From contig NZ_SOBT01000009.1 of the NCBI RefSeq assembly GCF_004364935.1, forward strand, positions 62,001-126,000: 64,000 nucleotides of DNA. The letters run 5' to 3'. Both the position numbers and the translations under genes were made by a program. Source of the stretch: Panacagrimonas perspica (GTDB taxonomy: Bacteria > Pseudomonadota > Gammaproteobacteria > Nevskiales > Nevskiaceae). The stretch's first letter is position 1. The number at the start of each line of letters is the position of its first letter. Below the pieces are notes generated by a model that saw only the letters and a program-made list of their open reading frames with translations, was not told the origin of the DNA and ran no database searches. Shown here one piece after another: positions 33,289 through 42,099 of this stretch.

Positions 33289-34629
33289 ATGAGCTGTTTC
33301 AAGGCCTACGACCTGCGTGGGCGTGTACCCGACCAGCTCAATCCGGACATCGCGTATCGCCTGGGCATCGCCTACGCGGAACAGTTCGGGCCCCGTCGGG
33401 TGGCGCTGGGTCGCGACGTGCGCACGTCGTCCGAGCCGCTGTTGCATGCACTGGCCCATGGCCTGGTCGCACGCGGAGTCGAGGTGCTGGACCTGGGGCT
33501 CGCGGGAACCGAGGAGTCGTACTGGGCCGCGCAGCAGCCCGGCGTGGACGGCGCCATCGAAGTCACCGCCAGTCACAACCCGATCGACTACAACGGCATG
33601 AAGCTGGTGCGCGCCGGCGCGATTCCCGTGTCCGGTGACACCGGGCTGCGTGAACTGGAGAAGCGCGTCCTGGCGATGGACGTCACGGCACCCGCCGGCG
33701 CACCGAAGATGACGCCGACGGATTTTCGCGCGGGCTATGTGAAGCACTTGTTGTCGTATGTCGACATCGCCCGGCTCGCCCCGCTGAAGATCGTCGTCAA
33801 CGCCGGCAATGGCGGCGCGGGGCTCGTCGTCGATGGCCTGGCGCCGCATCTGCCGTTCGAATTCATTCGCGTGCACCACGAGCCGGACGGTACGTTCCCG
33901 CACGGCATTCCCAATCCGCTGCTGCCGGAGATGCGCGCCGACACGGTGCGCGCGGTGCGCGACACCGGCGCCGATTTCGGCGTCGCCTGGGATGGCGACT
34001 TCGACCGCTGCTTCCTGTTCGACGAGCGCGGCGAATTCATCGAGGGCTACTACATCGTCGGCCTGCTGGCGCAGGCGCTGCTCGCGAAGAATCGCGGCGC
34101 GAAAGTCGTCCACGATCCGCGCCTGACCTGGAACACCGTCGAGATGGTCGAGGCCGCCGGCGGCGTGCCCGTGCTGTCCAAGACCGGCCATGCGTTCATC
34201 AAGGAGCGCATGCGCGCCGAGAACGCCGTCTACGGCGGTGAGATGAGCGCGCATCACTACTTCCGCGACTTCGCGTACTGCGACAACGGAAACATTCCAT
34301 GGCTGCTCGTGGCCGCGCTGGTGTCCGCATCCGGAAAGCCGCTGAGCGCACTGGTGTCGGAGCGCATGGCGCGCTTCCCCTGCAGTGGCGAGATCAATCG
34401 CACCGTGCGCGACATTCCCGCAACCATCGCCGCGGTCGAAGCGCATTACGCGGCGCAGGCACCCGCCATCGATCGCACCGATGGCCTGAGCGCGGATTTC
34501 GGCGTCTGGCGCTTCAACCTGCGCGGGTCGAACACCGAACCGGTGATCCGCGTGAACGTGGAATCGCGCGGCGACGAGAAGCTGATGCAGGCGAAGACGA
34601 CGGAGTTGCTGGGCCTGCTCGGCGCCTGA
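33289..34629 (+). CDS. manB: Phosphomannomutase (CpsG/ManB-type phosphohexomutase)
   Basis: Interconverts mannose 6- and 1-phosphate, 446 residues. Active-site phosphoserine loop [13 protein letters not shown] near residue 88, the Mg-binding GDFDRC, sugar-binding GEMSAHHYF and phosphate-binding [15 protein letters not shown] near the C-terminus. Whether it also acts on glucose phosphates cannot be told. The overlapping pathway position with manC (27 bases apart) supports a GDP-mannose role. A BIME begins five bases past the stop. Confidence 0.95.
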   Translation: MSCFKAYDLRGRVPDQLNPDIAYRLGIAYAEQFGPRRVALGRDVRTSSEPLLHALAHGLVARGVEVLDLGLAGTEESYWAAQQPGVDGAIEVTASHNPIDYNGMKLVRAGAIPVSGDTGLRELEKRVLAMDVTAPAGAPKMTPTDFRAGYVKHLLSYVDIARLAPLKIVVNAGNGGAGLVVDGLAPHLPFEFIRVHHEPDGTFPHGIPNPLLPEMRADTVRAVRDTGADFGVAWDGDFDRCFLFDERGEFIEGYYIVGLLAQALLAKNRGAKVVHDPRLTWNTVEMVEAAGGVPVLSKTGHAFIKERMRAENAVYGGEMSAHHYFRDFAYCDNGNIPWLLVAALVSASGKPLSALVSERMARFPCSGEINRTVRDIPATIAAVEAHYAAQAPAIDRTDGLSADFGVWRFNLRGSNTEPVIRVNVESRGDEKLMQAKTTELLGLLGA

Positions 34630-34634
34630 GCCCG

Positions 34635-34702
34635 CGTAGCCCGGACGAAGTCCGGGGTTGCGCTCCGCATGCGAGGGGATCCCGGACTTCGTCCGGGCTA
34701 CG
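34635..34702. repeat. BIME copy 4 (two inverted REP elements)
   Basis: Both hairpin arms are intact and separated by about 25 bases. It starts 5 bases after the manB stop and ends 21 bases before the fadL stop on the other strand, so it sits between convergent genes. Confidence 0.9.
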
Positions 34703-34723
34703 GGCGAGTGCTACCTGCCGGAC

Positions 34724-36061
34724 TCACCAGCTCTTGCTGATCTGCAGCGTCCACGCCGCCAGGCCGTATTCCTCTTTCGATCGCTCGGTCCCGGGCCGAC
34801 CGTAAGGCTGCTCGGGATTCCGGTACGTCTCGCTTTTCGGGCCCTGGATCTGCATCGAGGAACCGAACTCCCATCCCTCGCCGAATTTGTGGGAGAACCC
34901 GAACGCGACCTCGAAGTCGGCGGTGAGGTTGAGCGTCGGGGTCAGCGTCTCGTTGGGAACCGCGTTGCCCGAGATGTTCACGCCGGCACGCAGCACCGTC
35001 TTGTCGCTCCAGTTGTGTGCGATGCCCAGCGCGAGGATGTACTGGTCCTTGTGCTGGAGCGACTGCGCGAAGTAGATCTCGGCCGGCGCCTCGGCGCTGT
35101 CCGGGCGCGTTCCGGTGACCGTCACGTCGCGCAGTGCATGCGACCAGTCGAGCCAGTTCAGTTCGGCGGCCAGCATCCATTTCGGCGTGAACTGCCACGC
35201 GAAGCCGGCACCGAATTCCTGCGCGAGCGCGAACCCGTCGATGTGCACGTCCTGATACTTCACGCGCCCGAGTCCGAGCGATTCGTAGTTGAGCGTGGCC
35301 GTGCCGTTGCGCAACTTGAGATCCGTCTCGGTGGAGTAGCTCACGCCGAGCGTCAGGTTGGGCGTCTGCTTGTACATCACGCCCACGCGGCCGTTCCAGC
35401 TCAGCCCGTCGGCACCGTCGATGCGCAGGCCGATGAAGTCCGGCAAGGGATCGGGCGCCTCGGGTGTGGGCTCGGGTCCATCGAACGAGGTATTGGGAAA
35501 CAGCTTCTGGCGCGTCGACGAATACGTCAGGTTCAGCCCCAGCCCCAGGCTGAGCTTGTCGTTGGCCTGCCACGCCACCGCGCTCGCGAGCTTGGTGACG
35601 CCGAGCACCGCCGAGTACTCGTCACGCGTTCCGTAGATGGTGTTGAGATCCTTGTACCCCACGCCGGTGCCGCCGGAGACGAAGACGCCGACACCGAAAC
35701 GAAGATCGGGGTGATACGCCTGCGTGACGTACGACTGATTGGCGAGAATGCCGAGCGGCGAATCCATCGACGCCTCGTCGTTCACCTCGTCCGCGTGCTT
35801 GTAGTTGAAGGCCCAGAACGGCACGAGCGAGCCGTCGTAGCGCGTCCCCTTGATCTGCGTCATGCCCGCCGGGTTGATGTTGATGGCATTGCCATCACGC
35901 GAAACCGGAATGTCCGCACCGCCCAGGCCGAGCGATTCCGGCCCGAATCCCACGACGTTGAGTCCGTTGCTCGCAAACACCGGCGCGGGCCCGAGCACCA
36001 TCGCCACCAGTCCCATGCGGCGCGCGGCGCGCACGAGGCGCAGGCGGTGTTGGAGTTTCAT
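34724..36061 (-). CDS. Outer membrane long-chain fatty acid transporter, FadL family
   Basis: Fourteen-stranded beta-barrel importer of hydrophobic compounds, 445 residues including a signal peptide (MGLVAMVLGPAPVFA before ASNGLNVVGFGPESLG). The N-terminal hatch motif SLGLGGADIPVSRDGNAININPAG is characteristic (FadL family NPAG). The mature protein ends with the aromatic-rich barrel terminus (YGLAAWTLQISKSW), giving a C-terminal Trp as in many barrels. The start at 36061 is preceded by AGGAGAGGAG. It lies 212 bases downstream of the desT-like gene on the same strand, suggesting a shared role in fatty-acid handling. Confidence 0.95.
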   Translation of the reverse strand: MKLQHRLRLVRAARRMGLVAMVLGPAPVFASNGLNVVGFGPESLGLGGADIPVSRDGNAININPAGMTQIKGTRYDGSLVPFWAFNYKHADEVNDEASMDSPLGILANQSYVTQAYHPDLRFGVGVFVSGGTGVGYKDLNTIYGTRDEYSAVLGVTKLASAVAWQANDKLSLGLGLNLTYSSTRQKLFPNTSFDGPEPTPEAPDPLPDFIGLRIDGADGLSWNGRVGVMYKQTPNLTLGVSYSTETDLKLRNGTATLNYESLGLGRVKYQDVHIDGFALAQEFGAGFAWQFTPKWMLAAELNWLDWSHALRDVTVTGTRPDSAEAPAEIYFAQSLQHKDQYILALGIAHNWSDKTVLRAGVNISGNAVPNETLTPTLNLTADFEVAFGFSHKFGEGWEFGSSMQIQGPKSETYRNPEQPYGRPGTERSKEEYGLAAWTLQISKSW

Positions 36062-36273
36062 CTCCTCTCCTGAGGTGGTGGACGGACGATGCATGACGCT
36101 GCGAAGTGGAGATCCGCTGCATCGGAATTGTCGCGTCCGCGTCCGCACGGGCATCAGTGGGGCAGTTCCGTATTGCTGGATCGCAGCATCGACGCGCGCG
36201 TCGGACGCGCAGAGGCGTCGAGGATTTTTCTTGTGCGGAACAGCTATCGCGCGCTGCTACGCGATATCCCGAT

Positions 36274-36912
36274 TCAACCCATGGGCAGTTTCGTCCCCGG
36301 CTTCCACGCCAACCCGCCGAGCACGATCACGCGCAGCTGATCGGTGAGCGTCTTGGCGATGGCGCCCTGCGTGTCCGGGTGATCCATCGGAAGCTCGAGC
36401 AGTTCGCCGAGCGCCGACACCACGGTGTTCACGAGCAGCGTCGCCATCATCTCCACGTCGTCGCGCGGCAGCTGGCTGAAGTGCGGGAACTTGGCGAAGT
36501 CCGCGGCGAGGTCGATCGTGAAACCACGCACCTCGCGCGTGATCGATTCACGCAGCGGCGCCGATCCGCCGTAGCGCTCGCGCAGCAGGAAATGGAACGC
36601 CGAGCGGTTCGCGTTGACGTAGTGCAGGAACGTGCTCGTCGAGGCGGCCAGCATGTTGTCGCCCGGCGCCTGCGTGGTGCGCGCCGCACGGATCAGCTTG
36701 CGCAGCTGCTGGCAGGTGTCGTCCACGAGCGCGAGCCCCAGCTCGTCCATGTCGCGGAAGTGCCGATAGAACGAGGCCGGCACCACCCCCGCGTCGCGCG
36801 TGACCTCGCGCAGCGACAGGCTCGCGAAGCTGCGCCCGGTCGCGACCATCGCGATGGCGGCGTCCAGCAACGATTGCCGCGTCTGCTGCTTCTTTTCGTC
36901 GCGGATCGCCAT
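36274..36912 (-). CDS. desT: TetR family regulator, DesT/FabR type
   Basis: 212-residue repressor whose HTH reads FASLSLREVTRDAGVVPASFYRHFRDMDELG, near identical in pattern to FabR/DesT. In Pseudomonas aeruginosa DesT senses the acyl-CoA saturation state and represses desCB. Here too it is divergent from a reductase-desaturase pair, with two GTGAAC-N4-GTTCAC-like palindromes in the spacer. The symbol is by synteny and HTH similarity. The start at 36912 (MAIRDEKKQQTRQ) is taken because the HTH follows at the usual distance; longer in-frame readings would cross the operators. Confidence 0.88.
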   Translation of the reverse strand: MAIRDEKKQQTRQSLLDAAIAMVATGRSFASLSLREVTRDAGVVPASFYRHFRDMDELGLALVDDTCQQLRKLIRAARTTQAPGDNMLAASTSTFLHYVNANRSAFHFLLRERYGGSAPLRESITREVRGFTIDLAADFAKFPHFSQLPRDDVEMMATLLVNTVVSALGELLELPMDHPDTQGAIAKTLTDQLRVIVLGGLAWKPGTKLPMG

Positions 36913-37026
36913 GGAGGGCGCAGGTCGATCGGGTGGAGGGGCGCCATTTAAACACGCTTGTACGGAACAAAAGTCCATTCCGCTCATGGACATGAGGATC
37001 GAGGGTGACCGCTCGTCGGAATATAA

Positions 37027-37042
37027 GTGAACACTTGTTGAC
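37027..37042. promoter_or_regulatory. DesT-like operator, site A
   Basis: GTGAACACTTGTTGAC, 6-bp arms with a 4-base spacer and one mismatch. It lies between the divergent desT and desC genes and overlaps TTGACT (37038-37043), a possible -35 for desCB. Confidence 0.75.
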
Positions 37043-37066
37043 TGAATTTCGGACCTCGGGCATCGT

Positions 37067-37082
37067 GTGAACGCTTGTTCAC
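37067..37082. promoter_or_regulatory. DesT-like operator, site B (perfect palindrome)
   Basis: GTGAACGCTTGTTCAC has perfect 6-bp arms around a 4-base spacer and is spaced 40 bases from site A, nearly four helical turns. It ends 16 bases before the desC ATG, overlapping the ribosome-site region. A weaker copy (CACGCTTGTAC) lies at 36953-36963 near the desT start. Confidence 0.85.
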
Positions 37083-37098
37083 CCAAACGGAGTCACCG

Positions 37099-38190
37099 AT
37101 GTCCTCGCCCCGCCCCGTCCAATTTCTCCGCCGCGCCTTCGGCCCGCTGGTCGAACCGGCGGTGTTCAACTTCTGGGCGCGCGAAGTCGGCAGCACCGCC
37201 AGCCGCGACCGCGTGCTGGCCCGCGTCACGGCCAAGCGTGCTGAATCCAGCCGCGCGGTTACCTTGGAACTGCAGCCGAACCGCCATTTCGTGGGCTTCA
37301 AGGCTGGCCAGCACGTGAACCTCACGGTCGAGATCGATGGCCGTCGCGTCACGCGCAGCTACAGCCTCACCGGCGTCCCGAACGCCGAAGGCAGCTTGAG
37401 CCTGACGGTGCAGAAGATCGAAGGCGGCCAGGTCAGTGCACATCTGTTCTCGAATCTGCAGGTCGGCGATGTCGTCGAGCTCGACGCGGCCTTCGGCGAG
37501 ATGACCCTGCCGGAGACGCTGTCCGCTCCGCTGCTGTTCCTGGCGGCCGGCAGCGGCATCACGCCGCTGATGAGCCTGACGCGCGAGCTGGCGCAGCGCG
37601 GCATGCCGGTCGAGACCACGCTGATCTACTGGGCGCGTCACCGCGCCGATCTCTGCTTCCTGTCCGAGCTCAAGGCCCTGGCCGCCAAGGAGCCGAAGTT
37701 CCGCTTCCTGGTGGCGCTGACCGGCGACGCCGCCATCGGCACCGACGAACTGCGCGGTCGCCCGAGCAGCGAGCTGCTCGCCAGCGCCGTCGCATCGCTG
37801 TCCTCGCAGAGCGTGTACGCCTGCGGCCCGGCCGGCTTCGTCGAGCAGGTCGAGACGCTCGTCGCGCCAATCGCGCGCAGCTTCCAGTCTGAGGCCTTCA
37901 CGCCGCCGACGTTCACGCCGGCCGCGTCCAGCCAGACGGTCACGCTGATGCTCGCCAAGAGCAACCGCGTCGTCACCGTGCGTTCGGGCGAGCCGCTGCT
38001 CGCCGCGCTCGAGGCGCAGGGCATCAAGCCGCCGTCGGGCTGCCGCATGGGCATCTGCAACACCTGCGCCTGCGGCAAGCGCGAAGGTCTGAGCCGCAAC
38101 CTGAAGAACGGCGGCGAGAACGCCGAACCGGAAGCCAACCTGCGCATCTGCGTCAGCAGCGCGCAGTCGGACCTCACGCTCGACCTCTAA
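37099..38190 (+). CDS. desC: Flavodoxin/ferredoxin reductase, redox partner of acyl-CoA desaturase (DesC-like)
   Basis: 363-residue electron-transfer protein: FAD-binding domain (RSYSLTGVPN), NAD-binding domain (LLFLAAGSGITPLMSL, YACGPAGFVEQVE) and C-terminal plant-type 2Fe-2S ferredoxin (SGCRMGICNTCACG plus LRICVSS supplying four cysteines). It would pass electrons from NAD(P)H to the adjacent desaturase. GGAG precedes the ATG at 37099. The desaturase starts 43 bases after its stop. Gene symbol by analogy with P. aeruginosa desCB. Confidence 0.93.
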   Translation: MSSPRPVQFLRRAFGPLVEPAVFNFWAREVGSTASRDRVLARVTAKRAESSRAVTLELQPNRHFVGFKAGQHVNLTVEIDGRRVTRSYSLTGVPNAEGSLSLTVQKIEGGQVSAHLFSNLQVGDVVELDAAFGEMTLPETLSAPLLFLAAGSGITPLMSLTRELAQRGMPVETTLIYWARHRADLCFLSELKALAAKEPKFRFLVALTGDAAIGTDELRGRPSSELLASAVASLSSQSVYACGPAGFVEQVETLVAPIARSFQSEAFTPPTFTPAASSQTVTLMLAKSNRVVTVRSGEPLLAALEAQGIKPPSGCRMGICNTCACGKREGLSRNLKNGGENAEPEANLRICVSSAQSDLTLDL

Positions 38191-38233
38191 CCCTTGATCG
38201 TTCGTCACCCGCAACGAACCGGAGTCCACTGAA

Positions 38234-39385
38234 ATGAACACCCCCGACCGCAAGCTGACCCCTGCCGAGATCGACGCCTTCGGTGCCGAGCTCGACGCGC
38301 TGCGCGCGCGCACCGTCGCCAAGCTGGGCGCGGAAGACGCCAAGTACATCCGCAACATCGTGCGCACCGTGCGCTACACCGAAGTCGCCGGCCGCGCGCT
38401 GCTGATGGCCGGCATCTTCCCGCCGGCCTGGATCCTCGGAACCATCACGCTGGGTGTCTCGAAGATCATCGAGAACATGGAGCTGGGCCACAACGTGATG
38501 CACGCCCAGTACGACTGGATGAACGATCCCGAACTCAACGGCCAGACCTACGAGTGGGACACCGCCTGCACCGCCGACCATTGGCGCCAGACGCACAACT
38601 ACGAGCACCACACGTACACCAACGTGATGGGCAAGGACCACGACATCGGCTACGGCGTGCTGCGCCTGTTCCCGGAGCAGAAGTGGGAGCCGCGCTTTCT
38701 CGCCAACCCGATCATGGCGCTGCTGCTGATGACCTTGTTCCAGCACCTGCTCGCGCTGCAGAGCCTGCAGCTCGAGAAGCTGCTCAGCGGCGAGAAGACC
38801 TTCGCGGAAGTGAAGGAGCAGGCCAAGCCGATCCTGAAGAAGATGCGCAAGCAGATTGCCAAGGACTACCTGCTGTTCCCGGCACTCGCCGGCCCGTTCT
38901 TCCCGATCGTGTTCGCCGGCAACGTCGGCGCCAACCTGATCCGCAACTTCTGGTCGTCGGCCATCATCTTCTGCGGCCACTTCACCGAGGACGCCGAGGT
39001 GTTCCCGCTGGAGTCGCTGGAGAACGAGTCGCGCGGCCACTGGTACCTGCGCCAGCTCAAGGGCTCGAGCAACCTGGAAGGCAACAAGCTCATGCACATC
39101 ATGAGCGGAAATCTTTCCCATCAGATCGAGCACCACCTGTTTCCGGACGTGCCCGGCCGTCGCTACGCCGAGATGTCGGTGGAAGTGCGCGAGATCTGCA
39201 AGCGCTACGGCCAGCACTACAACAGCAAGCCGTTCTTCAAGCAGCTCGGCGAGGTCGCGGGACGCATCCTGCGCCATGCGCTGCCGAGCAAGCCTTCGTC
39301 CGACAAGCCGTCGTCGAAAAAGCCGAAGCTGGTGTCGAAGAAAGCCAGCCCGGTTGTGCGCGAGGAAGAGCTGCTCGCGGCCTGA
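38234..39385 (+). CDS. desB: Membrane fatty acid (acyl-CoA) desaturase (DesB-like)
   Basis: Di-iron membrane desaturase of 383 residues. Three histidine boxes are visible: ELGHNVMHAQYD, WRQTHNYEHHTYTN and SHQIEHHLFP. Hydrophobic segments flank them (LLMAGIFPPAWILGTITLG, IMALLLMTLFQHLLAL, YLLFPALAGPFFPIVFAG). A basic/Ser tail (SKPSSDKPSSKKPKLVSKK) ends the protein, longer than in some homologues. Partner reductase is encoded directly upstream and both sit behind DesT-like operators, so this is an acyl-saturation-responsive unit. Position specificity of desaturation is inferred as delta-9 from the Pseudomonas homologue. Confidence 0.93.
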   Translation: MNTPDRKLTPAEIDAFGAELDALRARTVAKLGAEDAKYIRNIVRTVRYTEVAGRALLMAGIFPPAWILGTITLGVSKIIENMELGHNVMHAQYDWMNDPELNGQTYEWDTACTADHWRQTHNYEHHTYTNVMGKDHDIGYGVLRLFPEQKWEPRFLANPIMALLLMTLFQHLLALQSLQLEKLLSGEKTFAEVKEQAKPILKKMRKQIAKDYLLFPALAGPFFPIVFAGNVGANLIRNFWSSAIIFCGHFTEDAEVFPLESLENESRGHWYLRQLKGSSNLEGNKLMHIMSGNLSHQIEHHLFPDVPGRRYAEMSVEVREICKRYGQHYNSKPFFKQLGEVAGRILRHALPSKPSSDKPSSKKPKLVSKKASPVVREEELLAA

Positions 39386-39397
39386 AGTCCATTCGTG

Positions 39398-39503
39398 CTC
39401 CCTCTCCCCGCTGCCGCGGGAGAGGGAGAACAGCGCGCGAGTGCCGTGAAGGGTTCGGTATTCCGGCTTTCCATGCCCGTTCAGCAGCGTTTCACGGCAC
39501 TCG
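39398..39503. repeat. Composite inverted repeat between desB and MoxR gene
   Basis: The element holds a hairpin, CTCCCTCTCCC (39398-39408) with GGGAGAGGGAG (39418-39428), followed by an exact 13-base inverted repeat, CGAGTGCCGTGAA (39438-39450) with TTCACGGCACTCG (39491-39503). The hairpin may terminate desCB. It ends 41 bases before the next gene. Confidence 0.7.
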
Positions 39504-39544
39504 TCCTTTAGACTGCGGGTCTTCCCCCGACGCCGAGATCTGCC

Positions 39545-40390
39545 GTGCGCTTTGAAGGTACCGATAATTACGTCGCCACCGACGACCTGAAGATGGCGGT
39601 CAACGCCGCCGTGACGCTCGCCCGCCCTCTGCTGGTCAAGGGTGAACCGGGCACCGGCAAGACGCGCCTCGCGCAGGAAGTGGCCGCCCAGCTCGACATG
39701 CCGTACTTCGAGTGGCACATCAAATCCACGACCAAGGCCCAGCAGGGCCTGTACGAGTACGACGCGGTATCGCGCCTGCGCGACTCGCAGCTCGGCGACG
39801 AGAAGGTCAAGGACATCTCGAACTACATCGTCAAGGGCAAGCTGTGGGAAGCCTTCGAATCCGGCAAGCGCCCGCTGCTGCTGATCGACGAGATCGACAA
39901 GGCCGACATCGAATTCCCGAACGACCTGCTGCGCGAACTCGACCAGATGGCGTTCTACGTCTACGAGACGCGCCAGACCGTCACCGCCGCCAACCGGCCG
40001 GTGATCATCATCACGTCGAACAACGAGAAGGAGCTGCCGGACGCGTTCCTGCGCCGCTGCTTCTTCCACTACATCCGCTTCCCGGACAAGGACACGATGC
40101 AGAAGATCGTGGACGTCCACTTCCCGGACCTGAAGAAGAACCTGGTCAAGGAAGCGATGGAAGTGTTCTTCGGCCTGCGCGAACTGCCGGGCCTGAAGAA
40201 GAAGCCGAGCACGTCCGAACTGCTCGACTGGCTCAAGCTGCTGCTCGCCGAGGACATCGACCCGACGATCCTGCGGGAGGCCAGCACCAAGAAGACGCTG
40301 CCGCCGCTCTACGGTGCGCTGCTGAAGAACGAGCAGGACGTGCACCTGTTCGAGCGCATCGCGTTCATGGCCCGTCGCAACAACAACTGA
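39545..40390 (+). CDS. MoxR-type AAA+ ATPase
   Basis: 281-residue ATPase starting at GTG 39545. Walker A GEPGTGKTRLAQ near residue 34, Walker B LLLIDEIDKAD near residue 115, sensor-1 IIITSNNEKELPDAFLRRC. MoxR ATPases typically act as chaperones with a VWA-domain (CoxE-like) partner encoded next door; here the next gene is a glutathione S-transferase and no VWA gene is seen. Upstream, TTTAGACT at 39507-39514 is a possible -10 region. Confidence 0.92.
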   Translation: MRFEGTDNYVATDDLKMAVNAAVTLARPLLVKGEPGTGKTRLAQEVAAQLDMPYFEWHIKSTTKAQQGLYEYDAVSRLRDSQLGDEKVKDISNYIVKGKLWEAFESGKRPLLLIDEIDKADIEFPNDLLRELDQMAFYVYETRQTVTAANRPVIIITSNNEKELPDAFLRRCFFHYIRFPDKDTMQKIVDVHFPDLKKNLVKEAMEVFFGLRELPGLKKKPSTSELLDWLKLLLAEDIDPTILREASTKKTLPPLYGALLKNEQDVHLFERIAFMARRNNN

Positions 40391-40404
40391 GCGCCGCCCA
40401 TCTC

Positions 40405-41073
40405 GTGATCATCGTCCACCACCTCGAGAACTCACGCTCGCAACGCGTGCTGTGGCTGCTCGAGGAGCTGGGCGTTGCGTACGAGGTCAAGCGTTACGAG
40501 CGCGACAAGAAGACGATGCTCGCGCCGCCGGCACTCAAGGCGGTGCATCCGCTGGGCAAATCGCCGGTGATCACCGACGGCAACGTCGTCGTGGCCGAGT
40601 CCGGCAACATCATCGAGTACCTGGTCGAGACTCACGGTGGTGGCCGACTCGTGCCGGCAGCAGGCACGCCGGATCGGCTGCGCTATCGCTACTGGCTGCA
40701 CTACGCCGAAGGCTCGGTCATGCCGCTGATGGTGATGACCTTGATCTTCGGCCGTCTCGTGCCGATGTCGCCGGCGCTGGTGCGGCCGTTGGTCAAGGGG
40801 ATCGTCGCCAACGTGAAGACGCGCTTCCTCGGCCCGCAGACGAAGCTGCACCTCGACTACATGGAAGCCGAGTTGGGCAAGTCCGAATGGTTCGCCGGCT
40901 CCGAGTTCAGCGCGGCCGACGTGCAGATGAGCTTTCCACTGGAAGCCGCTGCGAGCCGCGGCGGCCTGGATGCCTCGCGGCCCCGATTGAGCGCGTTCCT
41001 GAAGAAGATCCAGGCGCGTCCGGCCTACCAGCGCGCGCTCGCCAAGGGCGGCCCTTACGAGTTGCTGCGATAG
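40405..41073 (+). CDS. Glutathione S-transferase family protein
   Basis: 222-residue GST from the GTG at 40405 (MIIVHHLENSRSQRVLWLLEELG); the longer in-frame reading is an unrelated frame of the ATPase gene. The N-terminal thioredoxin-fold carries the catalytic Ser/Arg of the LENSRSQR start, HPLGKSPVI with the cis-proline, and the glutathione-binding VVAESGNIIEYL. The C-terminal helical domain ends SRPRLSAFLKKIQARPAYQRAL. It begins 14 bases after the ATPase stop and is likely co-transcribed. Substrate unknown. Confidence 0.93.
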   Translation: MIIVHHLENSRSQRVLWLLEELGVAYEVKRYERDKKTMLAPPALKAVHPLGKSPVITDGNVVVAESGNIIEYLVETHGGGRLVPAAGTPDRLRYRYWLHYAEGSVMPLMVMTLIFGRLVPMSPALVRPLVKGIVANVKTRFLGPQTKLHLDYMEAELGKSEWFAGSEFSAADVQMSFPLEAAASRGGLDASRPRLSAFLKKIQARPAYQRALAKGGPYELLR

Positions 41074-41085
41074 TCGACGCATCGC

Positions 41086-41155
41086 CGTAGCCCGGACGCA
41101 GTCCGGGGTTGCCCCTTATTTTTGAAGCGACATCCCGGACTTCGTCCGGGCTACG
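41086..41155. repeat. BIME copy 5 (two inverted REP elements)
   Basis: The left arm has one change (GGACGCAGTCC instead of GGACGAAGTCC), in the loop, so the stem is kept. It lies between the convergent gst and TetR genes, 12 and 10 bases from the stops. Confidence 0.9.
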
Positions 41156-41165
41156 GCGGCCTGGT

Positions 41166-41822
41166 TCAGCGCGGCGCGATCCCGCGCGCGACCATGTCCA
41201 TCATCGCGTCGACCTCGGCCGGCGGCGGCACCTTGCCGGTCCACAGGCACCAGCGCATGCCGATGAAATGACCGGCACCGATCAAGGCCCAGGCGCGAAT
41301 TTCGGCATTGCCCGAAACAAGCTCGCCCTTGCGCGCCGCGAGTTCGAGATCGTCCGCATAGCTCTTGGCCAGGCGCTCGTAGTAATCGCGAAAAACCGAT
41401 TCGTCGATGAACTGTGATTCCTGCACGATCCGCAGCAGCCCGCGATGCGTGCACGAGAATTCGAAGAACGCATCGATGCCCATGCGTTCGGCAGCCATCC
41501 GGTTCGGCGCATTGGCAGCGGCTTCGCGAATCGCACGACGCAGATTGCGCCCGATCTCGCGCACCAGCGTGACGAAGACTTCGTCCTTCGAACGGAAGTA
41601 GAGATAGAACGTCCCCTGACCCACGCTCGCACGCGTGGTGATCGAACTCACCGACGCGGCGTGGAATCCCTTGCTACCGAATTCTTCTTCGGCCGCGGTC
41701 AGCAGTTTGCGGCGCGTCGCTTCACCGCGCGCCGTCGCCGGCACCAGCGGCTCGAGCTGCGAGGCGGGAATGTGTTCGTGTTGATGGTGGTGATGCTGGG
41801 ACAACGGCGATTCAAGGATCAT
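41166..41822 (-). CDS. TetR family regulator with His-rich N-terminus
   Basis: 218-residue regulator with HTH at about residues 35-80 (RRKLLTAAEEEFGSKGFHAASVSSITTRASVGQGTFYLYFRSKDEVF). The first 20 residues contain HHHHQHEH, an unusual potential metal-binding run ahead of the DNA-binding domain. The start at 41822 (MILESPLSQHH) has no clear ribosome site; an upstream in-frame start exists but adds low-complexity sequence. Its target is unclear: it is downstream of, and in the same direction as, the patatin gene. Confidence 0.88.
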   Translation of the reverse strand: MILESPLSQHHHHQHEHIPASQLEPLVPATARGEATRRKLLTAAEEEFGSKGFHAASVSSITTRASVGQGTFYLYFRSKDEVFVTLVREIGRNLRRAIREAAANAPNRMAAERMGIDAFFEFSCTHRGLLRIVQESQFIDESVFRDYYERLAKSYADDLELAARKGELVSGNAEIRAWALIGAGHFIGMRWCLWTGKVPPPAEVDAMMDMVARGIAPR

Positions 41823-42099
41823 GTGGCCGATTCCTGTAGGAAGCAGGTCGCTCGCGCGGACCAGGAAGCCGCCACACGACGGGTTCGCATCGAAGATGTC
41901 GGCCTGCGCCGACCACCCACGGCACAAGCAGAACAGGCATTCGGGTCGATCGCGTCAATGCGGCGTCCGATCTGCCGCTCCGGGCCCAAACGGACCGGAA
42001 CTGCAAACCTGCGGCCACTTTCCCAGCCGCGACGCATACGCGCGTGGCCAACGCGACCAGCGGCCCGATCGGGCAGAAACCCGGTCTATGACGCCGTCG

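Noticed and set aside
41823-41850. CCTGTAGGAAGCAGG string resembling a Pseudomonas/Xanthomonas-type REP (TGTAGGAGC...)
   Set aside because: Only one partial arm is present and no paired copy was found in the window.
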